Source of the DNA: Amblyornis subalaris
Taxonomy: Eukaryota > Chordata > Aves > Passeriformes > Ptilonorhynchidae
Length of the DNA stretch: 64,000 nt
Assembly (NCBI GenBank): GCA_018881555.1
Contig: JACAXG010000014.1
Location: 6,809,213 to 6,873,212 of the forward strand
Direction: 5' to 3'
Positions 43,211 through 54,464 of this stretch are shown here, one piece after another. A model generated the notes under the pieces. The model was not told the DNA's origin. It ran no database searches and saw only the letters and a program-made list of their open reading frames with translations. The translations under genes and the position numbers were made by a program. Within the stretch, counting starts at the first letter, position 1; each line of letters begins with the position of its first letter.

Positions 43211-46200
43211 CTTAATTTCGCAACCCAGTTCTATCTGTCCAAACTCCCGTTTTCATTAACGTCACTGAAGGTGACCAGATATACTCCTAGGACCAAATTC
43301 AGCCCTAGTGAAAGAGGACACAAGTACCAGTGAAGTAGTGGGAATACACCCACTAAAGCCAGAGGTGAACTTGGCCTAAGTCTCTAAAAGAATTTTGGGA
43401 ATCACTCTTCACATTACTGAAGTGATATGCTGGCTATTCCAAGAACGTCCATTTAAACCCTCAAATTTTGGGTCTACCATTTCTCCTCTTNCTTCCTCCT
43501 TTGGAAGTGGTTGTTGAATCCAGTAAGATACATCAGAAATAGCAATTAAGCTTTTCAATATGATCAATAATAAGCAATTCAACAGACAGATATGTTGGCT
43601 AGCTCAAAGCATGTGGAGTTACCAAATATTTTATAGCTTTGTCTGTTCTGTGCGTGTGTGTAATATATATTTGTAAATCTAGTTGTTGTCCTTTAACACA
43701 ATTACAATGTGTGCAATCAATGGAATTGGCACCATGTTTTGAAACTGTTCAGAATACTGAGGATTTCAGATTGCCCTTATACACAACTTCAGGTAGGACT
43801 GTTTTTCTAATTCCTAATCAGGTTTTTTTAAATTAGTGAAGCCCATAATAGTTCTGTGGGTGATGCTCACCCTAACATTTTAGACTTGCTAGATTGGCAG
43901 CACTTGAATTCCAAAGGTTTGGGGCTTTGGGGGTTCAGCTTGTTCACGACACGCACCGAGGTGCCACTCAGAAAGTGCAATACCACGTGTAATATAAAAT
44001 ATNCTGACAGTTGGTGTTAGATTAGAATATAAGCATATAAATAAACTGTACTTTGTGCAGGNTGTACTGATGAGGTAATGAGTGGTTGGCTTCATTTAGC
44101 AAATTGTAATATATTAAAAATGTGCAATCAATTACGTTATGAAAGACTCTGGGGATTGTAAAGGCAAGGCTTGGGTGTTTCAAGACACTTTGGAAGTCAG
44201 GATCCTGCAGTTGATTACTGCACACNTGGATACTTGATGATGTGGGGGGAAACCTGGTTTTGTGAAAACTACAGAAGCTCCGAGAATAGTATGGGAAATG
44301 TGAAGTTTTATTTCCTTAGTTCTACTAAATATTTTGGAGTAGTCCAATAGACTTTCCATTACTCTTTTTATTGACTGTTACACATTCTTTTTGTTCATAT
44401 GAATATTTTAACACTAAGCTTGTTTGTACTTTATAGAGCAAAGTTACCCTTGTATCTATTACTTTGCAGTCAACAAACATTAATGGTTTAGCTCTTAAAA
44501 CATGGTTTAGTTTCCGTTTAAGTTTAGTTCACAAAATCTGAAACCCTGTTGGCTATAATTCTTAATTTAACCGAGTAAAACTGTTGCACAAACATCACAT
44601 TAGGTGCTATATTATCCGTATTTATCTGGTGTTGAAACAATGCTTTACCTCGTTTATCTAAGAAATGGTCAGCCTTTTCCAGCCTGGATGAAAAGATCAN
44701 CTCAAATTTATTGGATGTTATAAGCCCAGATTTGTTTGTACTTTGCCCCTTCCTACCCCTTCTGTAAATATGAGTATAAATGTCTTTCAGTTCAAGCACA
44801 GTGTTCTGCACTCTTTTTGCCCAGACAGAGGTAGGAGGAATCAGGCTCTGTTTCCAAGAGTTACTGCGATTAAATGTTGCACGTAAGCTGTAGAAGTTAT
44901 TATGATAATCAAATAGTAAAAGAAAGGAAACTTCATAGTGGTACAGACATAATACAGTTTGGGATAATTACTGCCTTTAAACAAAAAATTTTTAAAAAGT
45001 AGGAGAAGCTCATGGGCCTTAAGCAGTTGTCAGCATAAACAGGATGGGCATTTGAAAAACATTCTGCCAGTGTTTCACAAAAAAACAAAATCCTTTTCTC
45101 AGCTTCAAAGAGTTGAACCCTAATTACTGTATCCTGTCACGCCAGTTCTGTGCTGATGTAACTTCATTGAGGATAGTGGAGGCACTGTTTGCTTACACTG
45201 GTGTAAGTGAGAGGATGTCATCTACTCTCAGTATCAGACATAAGATCTGCTTACAGTCCATGAAAGCACCTGTAACTGAGTTCTAGATTTTTACAGAGAT
45301 AGCTTGGAATTTGGCTTATTTTTAACTATTCTCACTTCATGGAGATTTGGAAATGATCGCTTTGTTCTGGGAATCAGCTGTGCAAAACACTAAAGTAGTT
45401 TATTTTGAGCTTGAATTGAATCTGAACACCTTGCTCCTGCAGAACTTCATTGTTCTTCCAGAGCAAGNAGCCCAGGCCTGGGCCATGCGTTTTATCACAA
45501 AGCATTAGGAAATGGTATTTTAGTGAAATACAAATTTAAAACCAGTAACTATTTCANCTGTGAAACTGTGTGTGATTTAATGACAGAACAGGCTGCTGCT
45601 GCTTAGTTTTACTTAGAATTACATTCTGTGCTTTCCTAAAGATAGCAGAAAAAGCACCTGTACTGACTTTATATATGCATACTTCTCTGTCTGAAAGGGT
45701 GCATTAGTAGTTTTTTCATAGGTGAAACAGACTTTCAGTATACGTTTTAAAATTTAAAAAAAGGCATTGAAATAAAACCAAAATTGTAAGTGGTGTGGCA
45801 TCTTGTGGAGAAGATATGAGCCTGCATATTAAGGACAACATAGATATTACCAAGTCTGTAAGAACTTTGTATGTGATGACCCTGCTGTTGGTGGTTTGGC
45901 AAGTTGTTTGTGGGTTTTTATGCCAACTTTCCTTTTTATGTAAAGTATTAAATGCCCCTCAGTGGTCAGTAGCCCATGTTTGTTGACAATTTGAAGATAT
46001 TTTCTTTGCTTTGTCATTATATAACTGGCATATTCCAACGTCTGTTCTTAATAGTAATTATGAATTCCTCCTGTTTTGCATGTCTGTACAGGTTGCAGAC
46101 CTGGGCTGGACCCCTTCAAAAAACAAATATCAGAAAAGCCACTTGAAATTATTATTTTGTTGATGTCTTTGACATCTTGAAAATACTTCAAGTTAATGAA

Positions 46201-48020
46201 AATGGTGTGGTATTACAGAAAGAATTGTAACTTGCTGCTTCTAGGATTTTTTTTTAACTTTTTTCTCTTGTTTTAGTTTTACTTGAATGGAAGAACCACA
46301 CTTGTTTTTTTTAAAACACTATATAGCTGTGGATGTTGTTGCAGACTGTTGAATCCCAGTTTAATTTTGCAATACATGTTTCATACAAATAATGAATTTG
46401 CATCTTTTTATTTTGTGATGGAAGTTGTCTCAGTTTAGGTAAGGCTCTATCTGTCCGAAATGGTTTGTAGCTCACCACCCCTGCAGCTGGTGTTGGGTTT
46501 TTCTTTGTTTTGTTTTACTTTTTTTACATCTGTGTTAATGAAGAGAAGCCAACTGGAAACTGGCTACAGAAGTTCTCTACTTGCATACACTAACTAAACC
46601 TACAGGTGCTCTGCTCTTTGAGAAATTCTGATTTCACTTTATGCTGATACAACACTGACTTAATCAGAATCACTCTGGATTCACAGCAGCATATGAAATC
46701 AGAATTAGACTGTATGTATATTGAAATTCCAGATTACTTATTCCTATGATTCACTACGAAAGGTTCTCATAAGTAAAGGAACGTTTACTAGCAGCCCAGT
46801 TAAACACTAAACAATTTTACTTTGAAGTAGTCCTTATTAACTAAGTAGCCTTTTCAGCTTTTCAAAGCTGCCATAATCTTGTCTACAGTTTGTTTCATTC
46901 TTGACACTTCCAATATTTTTGTTGCTTGCTAGCTTAAATGTTTCCTCTTCCTACTCTTTGGTAGCATACAGACTTGTTGAACCCACACTCAGGAAAAATC
47001 AGTGTTCTTAATTTGCCATACAGTGTTCTTGACTTCTGAACTTTATGGGATAGACTCTGAAAAGTCTGAGGTCTTACTGTGTTAGTGCTCCTGACTCCAA
47101 GCCAAAGGTGAATCCCTCTGTCTCTTCTCTTCCCTCTCCAACACCCCTCTGGGACATGCCCAGAGCATAAGAACATCATAAAAGATTTGTAAGAGAAGAT
47201 CAGTTGAAGCAATGTTCTGCCTGTGCTTTGAAGTTAGTGTCCCCACTGGTTTGTATAAGTGTGTTTTAAGTGTCCTTACTGTCACTTCTGTATGTGATGC
47301 AATATTCCTGCAGCAGAAGGAAGGCAAAAAATACACTATTCTCTCTTGATTCTTTTTGAAATTCTGGTGCCTGATTCCCAGTAGTTATTAAACTGCTTCA
47401 GGAACCATTCAGTTCAGTGTAACTGCATCAATTTTGTTAGGATCCTGTTCTAGTAATAAAATTAATCACAGTTAAACCTGACTTAATTGTATTGTGAAGT
47501 TACAGAAAGCCTAATTCAGGCAGAAGCTGTTTCTTTCAATAATCTTATGCCTGTTGTAGTTTAGTTAATCCTTGTGAGCCAAAATATGGATATTCATAGT
47601 TGGAATCTCATTCTGCCTTGTTTCTTTAACTACTTTTAATCTATTTTCAGGCTNTATTAATAGTGTTCTATATCCTGAATTATCAACTGCCCCAGGCTGT
47701 CCAAAGTTGTCTTACTGTTTCATTTGGGGCTGGAAAAGAAAAGGAATAGATTAATCTTCTTGTTTTATAGCAGCTGCGGTCCAAATTCTTCATTTCTCTT
47801 GTGAAGATAAATGTAATTCATCATCTGGGAATGTCATCCTTTCTCTTTGCCCCCTCGCACCTCTTCAAGTTTTAACTATGAATATCCACATACACTATGA
47901 ATATCTACTTCCCTGGTGGAGAAGAGGATTTAAAATATATATAGCTGTGGTCTGATATCCTGGATTCTTGGGCTTGAAATTTTGAAAGTATTGTTGCCAT
48001 TGTAAATGGCAACACAATTG
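43210..48020. other. PIK3CA 3' UTR continuation and/or intergenic DNA
   Basis: AT-rich sequence without recognised exons, repeats or RNA genes. Some or all up to about 47.5 kb may be PIK3CA 3' UTR (AATAAA at 47455-47460). In mammals the minus-strand KCNMB3 gene starts just downstream of PIK3CA, but no BK-channel beta-subunit peptide is visible on either strand. Confidence 0.35.
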
Positions 48021-48024
48021 CAGA

Positions 48025-48562
48025 ATTTTCACAGAACTGTTGAGGTTGGCAAAGACCTTTGGAGACCATTTAGCCCAGACAGCCTGTTCANAGCAGGCTC
48101 AGCAATACAGCAAGTTGCCCAGGACATCGTCCAGTCGGATTTAGAGTCTGTCCGAGAAAGAGGAATACAAAGGCAATTTTTTTCATAATGTTTATATTAA
48201 ATATCTTCTATTTCATTGCCTGACGTCCTTTCGGTGGGCAGCACTGAGAAAAGCCTTGCCTGTCTTTACTCCTCCGTATCAAGTATTTATGACAAGATAC
48301 CCCCTGAGCTTTCTCTTTGAGCAGGACGACAATCCCACCTCTCTCAGCCTCCCCTCCTGTCCATCATCATAGCCTTCATGGACCCATTCCAGTCCATCCA
48401 TGTCAGGCTCGTACTGGGGACCCCAGTACTCCAGGTGTGGCCTCACCAGTGCTGAGCAGAGGGGCAGGATGAAGGCTCACCTCCCTTGACCTGCTCTTCC
48501 TAAGGTAGCCCAGGATCCTGTTGGCATTTTGGGTAAATAGAGCCCAGGAGGGTGGCACTTCC
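48025..48562 (-). mobile_element. CR1 LINE fragment, minus strand
   Basis: Old CR1 in reverse complement. CTCTCAGCCTCCCCTCCTG, TACTCCAGGTGTGGCCTCAC and CAGTGCTGAGCAGAGGGGC are the diagnostic RT-coding blocks in order. The 3' side (48025-48170) is more diverged and contains an unresolved base. It is the most decayed of the six copies. Confidence 0.85.
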
Positions 48563-48564
48563 TG

Positions 48565-51500
48565 ATGCTTCTATGTAACTTCTTTGAAGCTGGTAGCAGT
48601 TACATTTCTGCATCAAAAGGAGAGTATAAACACCCACCAGTGCTTGAAATACCTTTTAAAAATGAGACAATTACCTTTGAAATAACCACTACTGGGGGTG
48701 GGGGGGGATGTTGCCATGTGTGTGTCATTCTGTGATAAAGGTCTGTGGTAAAGTAGGTAGAAAGCAAGACATTTTTAGTAATAATGGGCCAAAAAGTATT
48801 TAAGATGCAGCAAGATGCATGTGTTGTCATACTGAGAATAGTCTTGCAGTACTTTAAATAAAAAAAAAAAAAGGAAACCACAACCCCTTTTTTAACCCTT
48901 CTGCTGTGCTACTCAAGTAACAAAAGTTTGGCCTGTGATACTTATTGTAGTTCATGTTCATGGGAAACTGTAAAAAGTCTGCTTTTTATTTATCTTCGCG
49001 GTCTGTATCATGCTGTTTATTAAAAACACTACTTTTGTTTGGTTTTTATCACACTTTTGAGTGTTAATGTATATACTAACAACTAAATTAAAATGATATG
49101 GTTGGTACACTTGTGAATTCTGAAGTGAGAATTTAAGGAATATTCAGTCTTGGAGTGTGATTTGGTGTTGCAGCTCTGCCTTCGAAAAAGGCTAGAAGAA
49201 AAGAGATGGAAATTGCACACACCAGTTAATTTGGGGGGAACAGAAATAGAATTTGCATTATTTATGGGTGAAAATTCCAAGATGCATGTGGCGTTTGTTC
49301 TTGTAAACGCCGATCCTCAAAATAAGTAGTTTTATTTTAGTTTTAGACGTGGGCTGTAAAAAGCTGTGACAAGAGAGAAGATGTTACTGAAGTGTTTCAG
49401 CTGGATGGTTTAAAGCCCCTGCTACATCAATCTGGTTTGGTTTTGAAAAATATCCTTCATGCTTTCATTACCAAAATTATATTTTAACAAAAACAACCAA
49501 ACAAAGTAGGTTATATTTTTGTATCCAATATTCATTTTGAAAGAGTGAGAAACATTTTTGGGGAAATTACTCACTGGCAGTATAAGAGCATGAGGCTGCA
49601 AAGGAATTGCTTTGGTGGACATGTTGGCCTACTTTGGACTTCAGTTTCTAACAAACTGGGAGGGATTTGAGTTCTCTTCCTGAGGATTTCACTTCTTTTG
49701 GAGGGATGAGGAATGTGTCAGGGTTTTTAATCAGGCCACTTTAACACACTCATCCCCAGTAAGCTCTAAACTTTGTACAATGGTCAATTCTGTTTCAGGT
49801 CACACTGCCCAGCTTTGAGAGGGGCAGTGTTCCAGCAGGTGCTCAGTCCGTGCTAGATCAACTCCCTAATAAAAGATGGACATCATCTTCGTGACATTTA
49901 TTTTGAAGCTCCAGCTGAGCTCTAGTCCGGAGAGAACAAATCCAAGTATGGCTGGGGGTTTGGAAGTAGCTACTTCGGGAACCTGAACTAACAGGTTAAA
50001 CTTGTGTTTTTTACATGTGAGGTGAGTTTTACCTTTTCTAGTAACCATGAAATGGTTGGGACTGGCTACTACTGTGTGTTAATTGCCCAGGACGATTCAG
50101 GGAAAGAGGATCATCAGTTCTTGTTCAAATGCAAATTTTAGACTTTATTGCCATTACCAGGTGTGATTTTTGTAATAGTTCTAAGTCTAAACATGAAAAA
50201 ACCACAGAAAATTTGCAAAATAATGCTGGCGAAACAGAAGAAAGATTTGCAATGTAGACAATTTGCTTTAACATGGGAATCTCAGTGAGCCCTCCTGATT
50301 TTATGCTCAGAAATCAGTCTGGTTTCCAACCTGCCTTGGAAAGACTCAATCTAAAGTCTGAACCTATGTAACAAAAGAGCAAGGAACCTGATGCTAGACA
50401 AGATAGCTCAGGTAACCTCCTACAAGTCCTTTTAAACAATAACAAATCAACCTCCAGCAAAAGCTATAATCATGAGCTATGCTTACTGCTTTCATTGAAG
50501 AAAGGGTTTACCCCATTCTTATTACCGTGAGGATACATGCCTGCTAATTGAAATGAGCATTATCTGTGTTGCCCATTTAAACAAGAATGTGAATATCACA
50601 TGGGCTTTTCTGTATTTCCAGTTGGAATCGGGTCTGAGTGATTAAAACCTGACCCAGAGCTGTCTGAACATCCCAAGCACGTAGTGGTTTAGAAAACAAG
50701 GCTCATTTAGGCTTTTCTGTCTAAAGCATTGATAGCTCTGTTTGATGCATGTAACTTTGAACTGGATACGCAGCTTCAAAGGGGATCCTCCTCAGATGTT
50801 TTTCTTTCACTTAAAGCCTTGTCTTTTTATCTGGCATAAGTGGTGTTGGGCTGTGCTGCTTTGGGTGGAGAAGAAATCAATTAAAAGGTACAGAAGATCC
50901 TTTGGTCCGCCTGAGTTCGCCTCACAAGCAGGACTGAATTCAAAGCGAAGGCTCGGGCTTGGTTTTGGGTTTTGGTTTGTTTTTTTTTTCCTTTCCCTTG
51001 GCAAAGTACGGATTTTTAAGTTCTCATCGCTGCCCTCCGCTGGGAACTGGAGAAAGTGCTTTTTTGGAATACTTAAATGGAAAACATTTTGGTGAACAGA
51101 GGGAGAAGTATGTAGGCATCCACCCATTTGGCTGGCTATAGCAAATTTATGAGAGCTTTAACACAAGCTGTCCTGGGGAAATCTCAGCAACCATGGCTGG
51201 AATAAAAAGCAGAGAACAAACTGAACTGGGATGCCAGGATCTTGTTTGATTGGTAACTCGGCTCAGGAGATCTTAGATACACAACATTTATTTAATTTCT
51301 GAGGGCTCAGCAATGTGCTAGCAAAAGGATACCTTAGGTTCTGCTTGTGCTGCTTACCACCCAGCTCGTGTGTGATCACACAACCAAGCTCTTTCCATCT
51401 GGCTCTAAGCAAATCACATCACCCCAAAGACATGTTTCCAGCTTTAGGACAAAGGCTAAAGGTACGATTTTATAGATGGAGTAAGTCTAGTTTCAACTGC

Positions 51501-51930
51501 CAGCTAATGAATAAAACTGAGGCCAGAAGCAGGGTATAATTTTTTTTTTTTTTTTACTAATCAATGGAGCAACACCATTAGGAATGTTGTGGATTCTCTG
51601 CTAATTGAAAGCTTGTTCTTAAAATTAGGTAAATTCAGGCTCAGCCAGAGCAGAACAACTCAATGAATGAAATGCTTGGCGAAATTCCATAAGCTGTTTT
51701 AAGTCATGGAAATAAGGGACTGTAATGGCCTCCCTGGTGTCTTCAAAATAAATGAGTATTTTTTCAAAATAATAAGATGCTGTTTGAAGTGTTCTGCTTT
51801 GTGGACAAATACAACTTGGTGCTTTTTTCTGTGGCATGATAAATAGTGAAGTGAGCAAAAAGGGTTGTGATTAGAAATTTGGAAAAGGGAGAGTTGCTTA
51901 TTTTAATTTTCAAACCTTTATTTATATATA
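48565..51930. other. Intergenic DNA between PIK3CA and ZNF639
   Basis: No gene or RNA was recognised. There is a poly-A run near 48859 and a poly-T run near 51539-51556. The open frames at 50742-51141 on both strands show no family signature. Confidence 0.4.
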
Positions 51931-51932
51931 TT

Positions 51933-52366
51933 TCACAGAATCGTTAGGGCTGGAAGGGACCTCTAGAGTTCATCCAGTCCAAGGCATGGTCACCTGGACC
52001 AGGTGACACAGGAACACGTCCAGGTGAGTTAGTAATGTCTCCAGAGAGGGAGAATCCACAACCTCCCTGGGCANTCTGTCCCAGTGCTCTGCCATCCTCA
52101 ATGTGAAGAAGTTTTTCCTCGTGTTGAGGTGAAACTTCTTGTTTTAGTCTATGGCCATTGCTCCTCATGCTGTTGCTGAGAACCACCAAAAAGAGTCTGG
52201 CACCATCTTCTGGCCCCTGGCTTTCGGATATTTATGTGTGTTAATGAGATCCCCTCTCAGTCTTCTCCAGACTAACCAGGCCCAGCTCCCNNAGTNTCTC
52301 CTCACAAGAGATGCTCCAGACCCCTCCTCACTTTGTGCCTCCGCTGGACCCTCTCACATAGTTCCT
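51933..52366 (-). mobile_element. CR1 LINE fragment, minus strand, next to the ZNF639 CpG island
   Basis: Reverse-complement CR1. It starts ACAGAATCGTTAGGGCTGG and continues through CTGGAAGGGACCTCTAGAG and AATGTGAAGAAGTTTTTCCT to the block near CCCAGACCCCTCCTCAC (with unresolved bases at 52291-52292 and 52296). It ends only about 260 bp upstream of the ZNF639 CpG island. Confidence 0.85.
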
Positions 52367-52639
52367 TGTCTTTCTTGTATGTACATATTTTTTTGTACTG
52401 ATATATTTGTAATATACTTTATATTAATTGTCCTATACAGTAGCTCTAAGGGACAGCTTCTACATTGCCACAGAAAGTAAATTTGAGCTTTAGGAGGTTC
52501 TAGCTTGGACATCACCCTCTCATTTGTGTAAAATCTGAACATTTGTGTGCTAACACCNCTCTGAAGCGGGATTACGATGCTGCCAGCTGCCTTACAGCCC
52601 CGGGACAAGGCCTGTAGATGAAAACGTGCTGGGCTGACG

Positions 52640-53200
52640 GCGCCGGGCACAGATCGAATGGAAATGAAAGGTTTAGTTGGGCCCCGCTCCTCGTTGCCAC
52701 GGCGACGGGCGGGGTGCGGCGGCGCCCGTGGCCGGCAGGGGGCGCTGCGGGCGGCGGCCGCTCGCCCCTTTCCCGCCCCTTCCCCGCGGAGTGGCCGGGC
52801 CGGGGCCGGGGCCGGGGCCGGGCGGAGCGGGGCGGGCGGAGCGGCCGGGCCGGGCCCGGGCGGAGCGCAGCGGGACGGGCGGGGAGCAGGTGAGTCCCGG
52901 CGGCAGCGCCCGGGGAGCCGCGGGGCAGGAGGTGAGCCGTGACTCACGGCCGGGCGCGCGGCGCTGCCGGTGCGGCCCCGGGCCGGGCCCTCTCCCGCCG
53001 CCCGAGCGGGGCCGCGGCCTCGCCCCTGCCCGCGGCTCGGCGGCTGCTCCCGGGGCGGAGCGGTGCCTTCGCCGCGCTCCCGGCCGAGGTTCCCCGTGCG
53101 GCCTCCGCGCAGGCCGCGCCGCCCCGGGCGGGGGGATCGGGATCCCGATTCTCGGGGCCGGGGAAAGGCTTTGGAATAGAACAACCCGCGTTACGGCCCC
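52640..53200 (+). promoter_or_regulatory. ZNF639: CpG island 3, ZNF639 promoter
   Basis: A very CpG-rich block with GC boxes (GGGCGG) and a GGCCGG hexamer array at about 52797-52828. GTTGCCACGGCGAC (52693-52706) resembles an RFX X-box. Two plus-strand splice donors follow within 45 bp. Frames open across it on both strands are GC artefacts. Confidence 0.7.
52780..52931 (+). other. ZNF639: ZNF639 exon 1 (5' UTR), approximate
   Basis: Two candidate donors exist: GGAGCAG|GTGAGT (exon end 52889, the stronger) and GGCAGGAG|GTGAGC (exon end 52931). The start is undetermined. The assignment rests on the island lying upstream of, and in line with, the ZNF639 coding exons. Confidence 0.45.
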
Positions 53201-53787
53201 GCGGTCCGATCCGTGGGCAANAGGTTGAGCTTTTCAGTTGCCTTACCTGGGATGAGACTTGGCGTGTCAGTGCGCTGTCGGTTCTTCCCGTGCAATCACA
53301 GAAAGCGGTGNGGGAATTGATACTTCTGGATCACGATATAACGTTAAAAACACTGATTCTTCCAGCCCTTGAAATAAAATTTTAGTTCAGAGAAAATATT
53401 TAATCTCAGGAGAACATAGCTGGCTTGATGAGGGCCCTTTTTTCCCTCCTTTCATCTCTGGTGAATGGCACTGACTTCAGAAGGTCCTGGGCCTGTAAGT
53501 TCTCTTCAGTTACGGTAACACACATCACATTCCTTGTTTGCAGCCTTTTCTTCTTCAAGACTGTTTGTCCCATATATAGCTCAAGCATTTTTGGGTTGTT
53601 TCCAAATACTTCTCCGCTGTCGGGAGCTGCCAAGTGCAGCAATATCCAACTAATCTGAGACAAAAGCAAAGGAAATACACCAATGCATGCACCTTACTAA
53701 TTTTGATGCTTTAAACCAAAATTAATATTAACTTCTTATGTTACTTTCTAGGTTCAATTTCCATAGCTTCATTCTTTGTATCACTTC

Positions 53788-53847
53788 TATCACTTGTATC
53801 TGATGCTGTGTTTTTCTATCACTTGTATCTGATTCTGTGTTTTTCTT
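53788..53847. repeat. Direct repeat of about 30 bp, two copies
   Basis: A unit beginning TATCACTTGTATCTGAT and ending CTGTGTTTTTC occurs twice in tandem; the two copies differ at one base in the middle. It lies in the 5' part of ZNF639, just before a poly-T tract. Confidence 0.75.
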
Positions 53848-53865
53848 TTTTTTTTTGTGCTCAAG

Positions 53866-54001
53866 TTTTAAGTGGTTTAAAATGCTGTCACTCCATAGGT
53901 GAAAATCTTCCTGGGCTGATGCATTCATACGTTTGGAAGCTGTACAGCCATCAGCGTCTTAGTTGCTCTGCTCGCTGATACTGAAGAGTCTAGGATTTTC
54001 G
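53866..54001 (+). other. ZNF639: Candidate ZNF639 5' UTR exon 2
   Basis: A long T-rich tract ending TGCTCAAG (53865) could be an acceptor. A good donor, TTTTCG|GTAAGA, ends the exon at 54001. An alternative acceptor, CCATAG, ends at 53899. Human ZNF639 has spliced noncoding 5' exons before the ATG exon, but nothing here proves usage. Confidence 0.3.
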
Positions 54002-54406
54002 GTAAGAGATACTTTGTTAGTATTTTAAACATTAAAACTTGTTTCTGAAGATCTCTGGCTCAGAATAGCCTGTCTGTGACAAACGACAGCAGGGTGCTGC
54101 AGAGCAGGCTTATAGATGACCCTGAGTGGTGGAATGCCTAGAGTCCTGACCTGTCTCTCTTCGTGGTGAACCTTCTTTTGTTCTAGGGCAGGAANGTGAA
54201 ACTGGATTTGAGCGGTGGTGTGCACTTAATGGGTTCTTAAGTGTGTCAAAATGGGCTGGGGGGCAAGAAGGGGGAGTAGGAAAAAACTTTTGTATTTGAT
54301 ATGCAGGTTTTCAATATTGTTCCATAAGGTCATGAAAGATAAACTAGATAAAAACAAGCCTAATTCTTAAATGTTTTTATTTTACAGTTAATTTAGACTG
54401 TTCAGA

Positions 54407-54464
54407 ATGAACGAACATCCTAAAAAGAGGAAAAGGAAGACTCTGCATCCTTCTCGATACTCAG
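54407..54464 (+). CDS. ZNF639: ZNF639 coding exon 1 (residues 1-19)
   Basis: The acceptor TTTTACAG is at 54387, followed by 19 nt of UTR and then the ATG. It encodes MNEHPKKRKRKTLHPSRYS and ends TCAG|GTCAGT. Confidence 0.92.

Noticed and set aside
52354..53385. 276-codon minus-strand frame and 183- and 148-codon plus-strand frames at the ZNF639 island
   Set aside because: Same GC artefact; the minus frame also runs into the adjacent CR1 side and has no domain.
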